A DNA stretch of 64,000 bases from DATMER01 sp034667225 (GCA_034667225.1 JAXDKG010000013.1:9481-73480), one strand, 5' to 3'. Shown: positions 9,110 through 16,933, counted from the first letter of the stretch. Program-made: numbers and translations. Notes: generated from the letters alone by a model not told the origin.

Positions 9110-9694
9110 TCACGCCTTTCTGAATTCGTCGTAAATGCTTTGCAATCGCTCGCGCAGATGCAGGACCGCGTAGCGTTTGCGTGAGAGAAGCGTATTCACG
9201 CTCACGCCGGTCGCGGCTGCCATCTCCTTGAAGCTGCGCCCTTCCAGCTCGTGGGCAACGAACACCTCGCGCTGCTCCTCCGGCAGCTCGTCCAGCGCCA
9301 GGTCGAGCTCCGCGAGAAGCACGCTGCGGGCATAGAGCGCCTCCGGTCCGGCAGCGGGCGAAGGCAGCAGGTCTTCCAGCCGCAGCAGCTCGCCTTCCTC
9401 GTTCTCGACAGCGCTATCGCTGAAGCTCTCCGGCTTCTTCCTGCGGAAGAGATCGGTGATGCGGTTGCGCGCCACCCTGAACAACCAGCCTGTGACGTGC
9501 TCGATCGGCATCAACAGGCGGTTCGCTTCCACCAGCTCATAGAAGACGTCCTGCAGAATGTCCTCGGCGTCGCGCGGGTCGGGCACGTTCCGGCGGATGA
9601 AGCTTCGCAGCCGGAACTGCTCCTGCTTGACCACTTTGGAGATCCGCTGGTCCTGTTCGAGTGCCATTCGCTCCAAGCTCTCCGCGTCCCTCAT
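9110..9694 (-). CDS. RNA polymerase sigma factor, ECF (sigma-70 family)
   Basis: 194 residues. Region 2 is visible as LRSFIRRNVPDPRDAEDILQDVFYELVEANRL...VTGWLFRVARNRITDLFRRKKPE. Region 4 is LDELPEEQREVFVAHELEGRSFKEMAAATGVSVNTLLSRKRYAVLHLRERL, with the helix-turn-helix. It redirects RNA polymerase to a small regulon. No classical zinc-type anti-sigma gene is adjacent; only the small membrane protein follows. Upstream lies a 21-bp-periodic repeat array containing TTCGTACGAA words. Confidence 0.93.
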   Translation of the reverse strand: MRDAESLERMALEQDQRISKVVKQEQFRLRSFIRRNVPDPRDAEDILQDVFYELVEANRLLMPIEHVTGWLFRVARNRITDLFRRKKPESFSDSAVENEEGELLRLEDLLPSPAAGPEALYARSVLLAELDLALDELPEEQREVFVAHELEGRSFKEMAAATGVSVNTLLSRKRYAVLHLRERLQSIYDEFRKA

Positions 9695-9771
9695 CTACGG
9701 TTGTAGACGAATGAGGGGGTGGGGATATTGTAGGGTCGCGGCGAGCTTCACGACCTGGCAAACGGCCGCTC

Positions 9772-10001
9772 TTCGCACAAGGAAAGAGAATTTTCGTACG
9801 AAGATCCTCTTCTCAAGAGCGTTCAAGAGCTTTCTTCGTACGAAAAAAAAAATCTTCGCACAATGATTTCGGATTCTCGTACGACGAAGAGCTTTTCTTG
9901 TGCGAAAGTTGTAAATTCTCGTACGAAAATTTGCTTTCCGCGACCCTGGAAAGAGAATTTTCGTACGAAAATTTATGATTTTCGTACGAAAAAGGAGGAT
10001 T
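9772..10001. repeat. 21-bp phased array 1, palindromic core TTCGTACGAA
   Basis: Eleven consecutive units start at 9772, 9793, 9814, 9835, 9855, 9876, 9897, 9918, 9939, 9960 and 9981. Every step is 21 bases except one of 20. Units begin with TTCGTACGAA (a perfect 10-base palindrome) or variants such as TTCGCACAA, CTCGTACGA and TTGTGCGAA. Units at 9814 and 9939 have lost the core but keep the spacing. The rest of each unit is A/T-rich and variable. The 9695-10024 interval between the sigma gene and the 10025-10780 gene holds nothing else that I can recognise. Confidence 0.88.
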
Positions 10002-10024
10002 CACGCCCGCGAATTGCCAAGAAA

Positions 10025-10780
10025 CTAACCCTTGCTTTCATCCGCAACGCCGAAAGTTCCCACGGGAGGCTTGATGTGGAGGTACAGAGGGTCGATGCAC
10101 GTGATGTGCGCGTCGCCACAGGTTATCAAGTGAAGATGATCGGCATAGCGGTCGATGTTCTTTTGAATGGTGGCACCCACCATCGCGTGGACCTCCGTCC
10201 GGAGCGCCATCGCGCGAGTGCCGGCGAACTTCGCGAGGAATACGTCATAATTGGGCAAAGCTTCCATGGGCACCGGGTCCTTGTTCAGCGAGAGCCCCTT
10301 CAGGTAATACTCGGTGGCGATATCGGCCTCTTTCCTCAATGGAGCTGTCTTGGCGATCCGGTTGAGGCTGTTGGCGATCTTCCCCATGACATCGAGGTCC
10401 ACCGTCTCTGAGGACATCGTCTTGAAACAGATTTCCATGACCTGTTGCAGCTCTTTGTAGAAATCAGGCTCCCAGCCGAACGCCTTCCCGTTGTTGAAGA
10501 CCGATCGTAGAGTGATGGGAATGTCGTCCTTGGTGACGTCATCGCTGTACTTTTCTACGTGGCAGCAGACCTTGTTCATTGCAGCCATTTGGCGAAAGAA
10601 GTCCGGCCACACACCTCTCGTCGTCCAGCTGAACGGCGGCTGGCGATGACCGTCTCCGGTCATGAACAACATCGGGGTGTATTCGTCTCCGAACACATCA
10701 GCGATAAAGCCCAATGCAGGGCCCGGGTCGAGACCGCTGCACAGGATATTCTTCTTGATATACCAATTTTTCTTCAGCAT
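10025..10780 (-). CDS. Hypothetical protein
   Basis: 251 residues, family not recognised. The chosen ATG has GAGAGG about 6 bases upstream. The open frame continues upstream only because the adjacent 21-bp array has no stops in this phase, so the longer version is rejected. The sequence is soluble and mixed alpha/beta. It has several Cys/His (CCHVEKYSDD, HLHLITCGDAHITCIDPLYLHI), an early FMTGDGHRQPPFSW segment and a helical middle (ELQQVMEICFKTMSS...LNRIAKTAPLRKEADIATEYYL). The C-terminal His/Cys cluster could bind metal, but this is speculation. The gene lies between arrays 1 and 2 in the accessory stretch. Confidence 0.65.
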   Translation of the reverse strand: MLKKNWYIKKNILCSGLDPGPALGFIADVFGDEYTPMLFMTGDGHRQPPFSWTTRGVWPDFFRQMAAMNKVCCHVEKYSDDVTKDDIPITLRSVFNNGKAFGWEPDFYKELQQVMEICFKTMSSETVDLDVMGKIANSLNRIAKTAPLRKEADIATEYYLKGLSLNKDPVPMEALPNYDVFLAKFAGTRAMALRTEVHAMVGATIQKNIDRYADHLHLITCGDAHITCIDPLYLHIKPPVGTFGVADESKG

Positions 10781-10969
10781 GTCGCCTCTCCATTTCCGTA
10801 CCCTGCTCGCCCAATGAAGGAAGGGGGAGGGAGGACCCTCCCGGTGTGCGGGCGCCCCAGGCCCCCACCGCTGAAAGAGAGGTGCAGGCCACACGGCATT
10901 CATTTCACCAGAATAGGTCCCCGGGCGGGTGTTGTGGGCTGGCGCTCCAGCTTGGCTGGCATAGGCCGG

Positions 10970-11208
10970 GGAAAGGCTTCCGCGTCTCACGGAAAGGCTT
11001 CCGCGTCTCGCGGAAAGGCTTCCACGTCTCAGGCTTCCACGTCTCACGGAAGGGCTTCCGCGCCTCGCGGAAAGGTCGTGTCCTAACACAATCTGTTGGG
11101 ACACTACCCGGGGAAAGGCTTCCGCGCCTCACGGAAAGGCTTCCGCGCCTCACGGAAAGGCTTCCGCGTCTCGCGGATAGGTCTCTGCGCCTCGCGAAAA
11201 TGGTCTCG
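10970..11208. repeat. 21-bp phased array 2, GGAAAGGCTTCCGCGTCTC units
   Basis: About ten units share GGAAAGGCTTCCGCGTCTC. This word contains the inverted repeat CGGAA...TTCCG across the unit junction. Equivalent positions fall at 10985, 11006, 11027, 11042, 11063, 11127, 11148, 11169 and 11190. Steps are 21 except one 15-base step (six bases lost) and one 64-base gap occupied by a different hairpin. Units here are much more alike than in the other arrays, suggesting recent expansion. Confidence 0.85.
11078..11104. repeat. Short inverted repeat GTGTCCTAACA / TGTTGGGACAC
   Basis: An 11-base arm pairs with its complement with one wobble position, and the loop is five bases. It interrupts array 2. 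A related word, GTAGTGTCCTAGTTTG, lies at about 12579-12595 just before the 12649 gene. It could be a scar or end of a mobile element, or a small regulatory hairpin. There is no transposase nearby. Confidence 0.5.
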
Positions 11209-11219
11209 TGAGGCGATCT

Positions 11220-11513
11220 GGACGGTCTGCGAGAGGAAGCGGACGGTCCAACTCTCTGGTTTGACCGCCCAAACGTCCGGTCAGCCGTCCGCATCGCGAA
11301 CGGACGGTTCAACAGGGGAGCGGAACCGTCCGGAAGGCGGGTTGAGCGGTCCTACCCGCGGGTTGAACCGTCCGCAACGGCTCTGTGGCCGCGCACGGAG
11401 CGCTCCGGACCGTCCACCTCCGGTCCCGAGGGGCTCGCTCCGCGATCCGGACCATCCGCCTCGGCTGCCCGACCGACTGGCTCGCGGAGCAGAGCGTCGG
11501 CCTCTCGTCCCGC
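11220..11513. repeat. 21-bp phased array 3, ACCGTCC units
   Basis: Fourteen 21-base windows in register from 11220. Most start with GGACGGTC, ACCGTCC or a close variant followed by GC-rich variable bases; GGTTGAACCGTCC recurs. The array directly follows array 2 but has a different core. Its GGTTGAAC and ACCGTCC words recur in array 6 (46948-47367), linking the two loci. Confidence 0.72.
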
Positions 11514-11951
11514 TCCGGCCAACCAGTGTTTCCCCGTCGTCCGGCTCCTCCGCAGTGTCGCCCGAGAGGCGGCAAAGCTGACAGGCGGGAGGAGCTAAAG
11601 AGGCCTGCCTATGGCCGGCGGAGAACGTTCCTGTCTGACAGGAAGTAGGGGGAGATATTCGTCAATTCCCAGACATGAAAGCATCCGACGACCGGCCTAA
11701 CCGCCGCTTTCGCCCCGATTGACGGCCGGCCGGGGGTAGGCGTACCCTTCTTAAGTGCAGCAGTGAGATCAGGTTTGGGGAAAAGGTTCGGTGTGGCTGG
11801 GAACATTATGAATGCCGGCTAATGCTAGGAAGCCAGCGAGCTTTAGGTTAGCCGCGAATTTGACTGGCGAGGAGGTGATGGACGTGAAATTGATTCCTGA
11901 TTCAGTGCGACCTGCACCGGCACCCGAGTAGACCGATGGAGGCCAAGAATT

Positions 11952-12539
11952 GTGGCTCGTCAAGCAGCGCCATTGACTAACAAGGAGTACCGCCATGGAA
12001 AAACTACTAACTCTGATTTATCCCTTGCAGTGCTGGCAACTTTTAGCGGATTCGCCACAGCGGCAACTATCGTTAAGTCGTCAGAAAGTTATTCATCAGA
12101 TCGTGTGGCGATCGACAAAGCCTCTCTCAAGCTGTTGAAGGGCAAGGTGACGGAGGTCAATAATCAGGCCAAGATCTTTACCGTCGCAGTAGTTTTCTCC
12201 GCCGCGAAGTTGAGCATGCTTCCCACGGTCGGGGAGATCATTGACATCTCCTATGTTGAGACCCCTGGCGGGCTGGCGGCAACTACGGTTAAGTCGTCAA
12301 AAAGCAATTCATCAGATCGTGTGGCGACCGGCAAAGCCTCTGCCAAGCTGTTGAAGGGCAAGGTGACGGAGGTCAATAATCAGGCCAAGACCTTTACCGT
12401 CGCGGTAGTTTTCTCCGCCGCGAAGTTGAGCATGCTTCCCACGGTCGGGGAGATTATTGACATCACCTACATTGAGACCCCTGGCGGGGGGCCGATGGAA
12501 GCGTCAAACCTTGATTTTTCGAAGAGCAACGTCAATTAG
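11952..12539 (+). CDS. Exported protein with tandem-duplicated ~72-residue domain; signal peptide frameshifted
   Basis: The open frame from a GTG at 11952 encodes 195 residues. The only good start is ATG 11995, with AAGGAG 7 bases upstream. It reads MEKLLTLI and then leaves the frame, while the main frame resumes with SLAVLATFSGFATAA. Restoring one T in the run at about 12016-12018 would give a perfect Sec signal peptide ending ATAA. The mature part is two copies of a 72-residue unit (KLLKGKVTEVNNQAK-FTVAVVFSAAKLSMLPTVGEIIDI-YVETPGG), which looks like a small beta-barrel domain. Function unknown. It is either a recent frameshift pseudogene or an assembly error. It looks lower in GC than most of the window. 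Confidence 0.6.
   Translation: MARQAAPLTNKEYRHGKTTNSDLSLAVLATFSGFATAATIVKSSESYSSDRVAIDKASLKLLKGKVTEVNNQAKIFTVAVVFSAAKLSMLPTVGEIIDISYVETPGGLAATTVKSSKSNSSDRVATGKASAKLLKGKVTEVNNQAKTFTVAVVFSAAKLSMLPTVGEIIDITYIETPGGGPMEASNLDFSKSNVN
12061..12492 (+). repeat. 216-bp tandem duplication inside the 11952-12539 gene
   Basis: The segment 12061-12276 is repeated at 12277-12492 with only scattered substitutions. Both begin CGGCAACTA and share GACGGAGGTCAATAATCAGG. The period is a multiple of three and keeps the domain in frame, indicating a recent in-gene duplication. Confidence 0.85.
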
Positions 12540-12648
12540 CTGGCGAGGTTCACATTCGGGGGTGGCATCCCGAGTCGGTAGTGTCCTAGTTTGAAATAAG
12601 ATGCTCCTGGGTAGCGTCAGTTCGCTCAAGCGAGAAGGAGGCCGAGCC

Positions 12649-13497
12649 ATGTGCCGGACCGCGAGCATTCACGGCTTGATTGTGGGAGGGACGGTAGTCT
12701 GCTCGATAGCTATAACCGCTGGCACGCCGCCGGCTTATCAAGCGGTTTCAGCGGAGGGCGGAGGCTGGCAGGTTTTGCTGCTCCACGAACGTGAGGGGCG
12801 TGAGCTGAAGGACGCCCTAGTATCCGCGGCGCGGGAGCTGTGCGCGAAGCAGGACCCTTGCGTTGTCTCATTCTGGAGAGATGGCGCAAACTTCCCAAAG
12901 GGCGCGACACCGAGCGGTCGAGAGTTCGCGGCAATGGTTGCGCAGGCGCGTTTCGCAGGTCTGTACGGTGAACTGACGGTGGATGGCCAGGAGGAGCTAC
13001 CCGTCACGTTCGACCGGCTGGGAGCAGGTGGATGGACCCAAGTATCCTCCATTCCCTATCCAGAGCCAGATCAGGCGGAATACAATGCCTACCTTGTGCC
13101 GGGCGATGCGGAGATCACAGGTCAGGCATTCTTGATGACCCGTGGCGGCGAGGTCCGGAGGTGCTCCGGGCAGGATGTATTCCTTGACCCGGTGACCACC
13201 TATAGCCGAATCTGGTACGAGAATGCAGGCTCCACTTCGTTGCAGGCCATCCCGAGCGCAACAGTGTTTCAGAAAGTCCGCATGGTGACGAAATGCGATG
13301 CGGACGGACGCTTTCGATTCAAAGGGGTTCCGGCAGGCCGTTACTACCTGAGAACGCAGGTCCGGTGGGAGGCTCCGACGCGCTATGGACTAGAGCCTCA
13401 GGGGGGACTGGTCGGAACGGAGATCGAAGTTCGAAGTGGGGCGAGCGGAGAGGTGATTCTGGGGGACGACGCCCTACTCGCTCCCGTAGCGTTCTGA
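12649..13497 (+). CDS. Secreted protein with carboxypeptidase-regulatory-like segment
   Basis: 282 residues. A start at ATG 12649 is supported by AGGAGG about 10 bases upstream and by the hydrophobic signal segment IVGGTVVCSIAIT. An upstream in-frame ATG at 12601 is possible. The N-terminal half contains VSFWRDGANFPKGATPSGREFAAMVAQARFAGLYGEL. The C-terminal half has ITGQAFLMTRGGEVRRCSGQDVFLDPVTTYSRIWY and later CDADGRFRFKGVPAGRYYLRTQVRW, the typical beta-sandwich turn of carboxypeptidase regulatory-like domains. An exported, non-enzymatic role is likely. The specific function is unknown. Confidence 0.68.
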   Translation: MCRTASIHGLIVGGTVVCSIAITAGTPPAYQAVSAEGGGWQVLLLHEREGRELKDALVSAARELCAKQDPCVVSFWRDGANFPKGATPSGREFAAMVAQARFAGLYGELTVDGQEELPVTFDRLGAGGWTQVSSIPYPEPDQAEYNAYLVPGDAEITGQAFLMTRGGEVRRCSGQDVFLDPVTTYSRIWYENAGSTSLQAIPSATVFQKVRMVTKCDADGRFRFKGVPAGRYYLRTQVRWEAPTRYGLEPQGGLVGTEIEVRSGASGEVILGDDALLAPVAF

Positions 13498-13660
13498 GGA
13501 CTCTCTCGGGTGCATCCCCGAGTCGCTTGGGAGCTTGCCCGAGCCGTAGGAAACCAGAGGAGCCGGTCGGAACTAGCTATAGCGCGCTCGACAGGTCCTC
13601 GGTACAATAAAGCAAGGCAGGGTGACGGAAGCCGTATGCGCCGAGTAGGAAGTGTTGTGT

Positions 13661-13734
13661 TCCGCCAACCAGACACTGCACAGGACGGCAGGGCTCACGC
13701 CATTCACCTGTGAGCTACGCAACATTAGGCGCAC
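13661..13734 (+). other. Possible attC-like recombination site or palindromic repeat
   Basis: Runs from CGCCAACC through CACTGCACAGGACGGC and CACCTGTGAGCTACGC to AACATTAGGCG. The ends can partly pair (CGCC with GGCG) and the right end resembles the integron R-box (GTTAGGC with G to A). It sits 12 bases before the 13746 gene, in an interval (13498-13745) with no gene. No integron integrase is present and the match is imperfect, so this is tentative. Confidence 0.35.
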
Positions 13735-13745
13735 CTTAGTTCATT

Positions 13746-15200
13746 ATGATTCGCGAACCATTCCCAGAGCCGACCGAGATCGACGATCCGGTCCGGTCTC
13801 GAACTCTGTTTGGGCGCCTCGCGCTTCCTGGAGGTAGCCAGCATCCGGCCTGGGTCGAACTCAGCCATCGAGAGCGTGCGCCGTCGCCGATCACTTGTCG
13901 GGTCAGATATCCCGAACCGCTCCCGGAGCGACATGTTGTTCCGTACGGCGAGAACCGGGAGTTGTGGTTTAACCTTGAGACTCCGTACACCGGCAGCTTA
14001 AGGCTTCACCTCCTCGGACCCGGCACTTACGGAAGCCACGACGCCAAACTCTCATGCGGCACCTTTGATCTTCTCGATCCTCAGCCCACCGTTCCGGCAG
14101 GCTCAAGAGTTCGCGTTAGTGCCTACCTCACTTCGACGGGCTTTCTTCTCTACCGCACAAACCGGCAGGTTAACTTCGATGGGACGATCGAGCGAGTAGG
14201 TCAGGAATGGCCGCTTCTTTCCTGGGAGCGCGATGGTGCGCAGCACTGGTTGCAAGTCGGGCACGACACACGCACCGTAATGGACGGTTCACATCCTGGC
14301 TTGCTGCTCTCTCAGCGCCCCCTTCTACGCGTCGAATTTGAGCAGACCAGCGACCAAAGTCTAACTGGCCTCTTGGATCAGGTCGTGGCTTCCCTGGAAC
14401 TCCCGTTGGTGTTGTTCTCTCTCCTCTCTCGCCGGACCATCGAGTGGTTCGACTTATCCGTACACGTTGCAACTCCGGGAGGTGAATGGATCGAGGCTCG
14501 CCGCCGTTCGGACCCACCGTTCTTCGAGCCAACTGGCAGAGATGAGCGGCCCCTCTTCAGGGAGCACGAACTCGTGGATGGCAGATTCGACGAGATGCTA
14601 AGAGGCCTTGAGAATTGCATCGGCCAGACGGATATAGTCCGCTCAGTGCGCTATCTCTTGGGCTCCTATCGTAACGACACTGTTGACACCAACTTTCTTC
14701 TTGCTGTGTCAGCCTTGGAGACCCTCGTAAATGCTCTTGAGAAAACCAGTCCGATGGGCGATCACCTAGGCATTGATTGGAAGGTTCTAGTGCGTGCTCT
14801 GAACCGCGTCGCTCGGTGCTATTGCCGGCGCCGAGGACTGAGCACGAGCGTCAGCGACATGCTGCAGAGCAAAATTGCCGAGCTTAGGCGGCCATCGTTT
14901 ACCAGCAAAGCCAAGCATCATTTGCAGCGCCTAGGTGTCGATACATCGGGCCTGTGGTTGAACTACCGCACGGCGGTGGACCACTTTTCGGATGGCCTCG
15001 CCACCGCTTATAAGACCCGCAGTGCGTTGGTGCACAACACTTCGATCAACGACCTTGGCCGTCTGATATCCGATCTTGCACGGGTACAATGCCTCCTCGA
15101 ACGCGCGGTCTTACGCGTGCTCGGTGACTACCGGCCGCACATCAGCGAGGCCCTAGTGGCCGCACGGTATCGGTCAAAACGTTCGCCTTCCGGCCTCTGA
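13746..15200 (+). CDS. ApeA-like HEPN domain protein (candidate antiphage RNase)
   Basis: 484 residues. The N-terminal region (about 18-270) is beta-rich and starts RTLFGRLALPGGSQHPAWVELS, which resembles the ApeA N-terminal domain. The C-terminal half is helical: RSVRYLLGSYRNDTVDTNFLLAVSALETLVNAL, then KTRSALVHNTSINDLGRLISDLARVQCLLERAVLRVLG. The latter contains the HEPN RNase motif R-x4-H (Arg425, His430). HEPN proteins of this kind cleave RNA in abortive infection or toxin systems. The assignment rests on motif and architecture only. It looks lower in GC than the core genes and is preceded by an attC-like site, so transfer is plausible. Confidence 0.5.
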   Translation: MIREPFPEPTEIDDPVRSRTLFGRLALPGGSQHPAWVELSHRERAPSPITCRVRYPEPLPERHVVPYGENRELWFNLETPYTGSLRLHLLGPGTYGSHDAKLSCGTFDLLDPQPTVPAGSRVRVSAYLTSTGFLLYRTNRQVNFDGTIERVGQEWPLLSWERDGAQHWLQVGHDTRTVMDGSHPGLLLSQRPLLRVEFEQTSDQSLTGLLDQVVASLELPLVLFSLLSRRTIEWFDLSVHVATPGGEWIEARRRSDPPFFEPTGRDERPLFREHELVDGRFDEMLRGLENCIGQTDIVRSVRYLLGSYRNDTVDTNFLLAVSALETLVNALEKTSPMGDHLGIDWKVLVRALNRVARCYCRRRGLSTSVSDMLQSKIAELRRPSFTSKAKHHLQRLGVDTSGLWLNYRTAVDHFSDGLATAYKTRSALVHNTSINDLGRLISDLARVQCLLERAVLRVLGDYRPHISEALVAARYRSKRSPSGL

Positions 15201-15568
15201 TGAAAAGTAGATGGCCGTGGCTTCGAGCAACGACTGGGGCCTGTAACCGGCGTCGCTGAGTTGGCAAGCGCTGGGGTAGGCATCGGACAACATCTGATGC
15301 GGCCACGGCGATCGGCTGCCGGGTCGAACAGATCGCCAAGTCTTTGGTTGGCCTCTGCCGTCGCCCCTGCGGGCTTCGATTGTTTGGATTTGACGACCCG
15401 GGATCGTCGCGCCTGCGGCGCTCCTGACCCCGGGCTACACGCCGTCGCCCCGTTGGGGCTCATTGCCCAGGCCAAGATGTATAAGGCTGTGCGGTAGAAG
15501 GACGGGGCCTATATTTCCCTGGCGGTCCGTCCCAACACTAATACCGAGCTTTCCGTATACCCTGTTAA
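15201..15568. other. Intergenic interval with small GC hairpins
   Basis: No gene seen. It contains two short hairpins (GCGCC-TGC-GGCGC near 15410 and GCCCC-GTT-GGGGC at 15447-15459). Around them is a CCCCGGGCTACACGCC stretch resembling dispersed palindromic intergenic repeats known from many GC-rich genomes. No clear promoter for the downstream esterase was identified. Confidence 0.45.
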
Positions 15569-16903
15569 ATGATAAACAAAATCTGGCTCGCAGCAGTAGC
15601 AGTCGGGGCGCTCACGATCGGCGCTCGGCCTCTCGCAGCCGGCACGCAGGAGGACAGCGTGAGCTTCGTGCGCTGGGCGACGGCGCACGCAATGTCGATA
15701 CAGACCGTCGAGCCCGGAAGCAGCATCGCCGATCTGTCCGATCTGCGCCCGCTCAAGCCTGTCATCGGGGCTGCCCGTGTCGTTGCTCTCGGCGAGCCCG
15801 CGCACGGCGCCCATGAGCCGCTCGCGTTCCGAAACCGCCTGTTCCGCTATCTGGTGGAGGAGCTGGGCTTCACGGCCATCGCGCTCGAATCGGGACTTCC
15901 GGAATCACGGGCTCTCTTCGACTTCGTCGCGGGCGGGCCGGGGACTGCCGAGCAGGTCGCCCGCGAAAACCTCAGCTTTGGCTTCGGCACCTTTCAGGAG
16001 AACGCGGAGCTGGTGCAGTGGATCCGGGAGTACAACGCGGATGCCAGCCATCCGCGCAAAGTCCGGATCTACGGGATCGACCTGAGCCTCGTCGGATGGA
16101 TGGTGCCGACGCCGATCGCCCTCGAGAAGGCGCTGACCTACCTCACCCGCGTCGACGCTGTGCCCGGCCAGCGCCTGCGCGCTGTTCTCCAGCCGTATAT
16201 GGAGCGGCTCTCAACGGAGGTCCCCGCGTTTTCCCCGGCGGAGCGCGACGCGCTGAGCGCTGCCATCGATGACCTGATCGGCCAGCTCGAACGTGAACGT
16301 ATGGCGTACATCGCGGCCACCTCGAAGGACGACTATGAGTGGGCGTGTTGCAATGCCGTCGTCGCTCGTCAGGCGGATCGCGCGTTCCGCGTGCTGCCGC
16401 CCCAGCCACCCGGCGGCGGAGTTCCTCCCTCAGGGTGGCAGTGGAGCGATGCCCGGGACGCCGCGATGGCCGAAAACGTTCACTGGGTGCTGGCCCAGGA
16501 GGGCCCGACGGGGCGTGTGCTCGTGTTCGCGCACAACGGGCATGTCAAGAGCGCGCCCGCCGAGAAGCAGGATTTCGAGCGAACGACCAATTCGATGGGC
16601 CAGTATCTCCGGTCGATACTGGGCGATGACCTGATCACCATCGGCAGCTCCGCGGCCCGGAACGGGCCCGGGTTTCGGGCGTTCTCTCTGGGACCCGATA
16701 GTGTCGACGCGGCGCTGGTGCGCACGGGCTTGCCCCAGTTCCTCCTCGATCTGCGTGCATCGCGCGACGATCGCGACGTGGCCGCCTGGCTCGCGAAACG
16801 CCGTGTGTTTGCGGGGTATTTGTTGTCTCCGGGGTCCGCTTTCGACATGCTCCTGTTTATCGACACACTCAATCCGGCGCACGCAGCTCCGCCGGCGCCG
16901 TAA
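15569..16903 (+). CDS. Erythromycin esterase family protein, exported
   Basis: 444 residues. The N-terminal signal peptide (MINKIWLAAVAVGALTIGARPLAA) is followed by the family core: VVALGEPAHGAHEPLAFRNRLFRYLVEELGFTAIALESG (conserved Glu and His), VRIYGIDLS, and RDAAMAENVHWVLAQEGPTGRVLVFAHNGHVKS. The family includes macrolide esterases and succinoglycan-type hydrolases. Most environmental members have unknown substrates, so resistance should not be assumed. No Shine-Dalgarno is obvious. A small membrane protein gene follows 30 bases later. Confidence 0.9.
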   Translation: MINKIWLAAVAVGALTIGARPLAAGTQEDSVSFVRWATAHAMSIQTVEPGSSIADLSDLRPLKPVIGAARVVALGEPAHGAHEPLAFRNRLFRYLVEELGFTAIALESGLPESRALFDFVAGGPGTAEQVARENLSFGFGTFQENAELVQWIREYNADASHPRKVRIYGIDLSLVGWMVPTPIALEKALTYLTRVDAVPGQRLRAVLQPYMERLSTEVPAFSPAERDALSAAIDDLIGQLERERMAYIAATSKDDYEWACCNAVVARQADRAFRVLPPQPPGGGVPPSGWQWSDARDAAMAENVHWVLAQEGPTGRVLVFAHNGHVKSAPAEKQDFERTTNSMGQYLRSILGDDLITIGSSAARNGPGFRAFSLGPDSVDAALVRTGLPQFLLDLRASRDDRDVAAWLAKRRVFAGYLLSPGSAFDMLLFIDTLNPAHAAPPAP

Positions 16904-16933
16904 CTTTCCGCCTGAATCCTCGTAGAGAGGTCT

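Larger units (their letters stand above)
10781..11951. other. Gene-poor accessory interval with repeat arrays
   Basis: No convincing gene. The left part (10781-10969) has no recognised feature. The middle is filled by arrays 2 and 3, described separately, plus a small hairpin at 11078-11104. The right part (11514-11951) has one very short frame with a nearby GGAGG (about 11878-11931, 17 codons) that could be a leader peptide but is not supported further. The long open frames here follow from a 21-base period without stop codons, so they are not called as genes. Confidence 0.6.

Noticed and set aside
9813..10004. Open frames with 7-residue repeats (FSYENxK and similar) in the 21-bp arrays
   Set aside because: A 21-base period without stops opens frames on both strands automatically. 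There are no ribosome sites, arrays 1, 2 and 4 contain length changes that are not multiples of three, and the peptides are low-complexity.
10781..11104. 108-residue N-terminal extension of the 10025-10780 protein
   Set aside because: The extension is translated from array 2 and adjacent intergenic DNA, while the internal ATG has a good ribosome site.
9772..11513. CRISPR array
   Set aside because: Units are 21 bases with no alternation of a constant repeat and unique spacers, and there are no cas genes in the window.
15569..16903. Macrolide-resistance call for the erythromycin-esterase homologue
   Set aside because: Environmental members of this family rarely act on macrolides and no resistance context is present.
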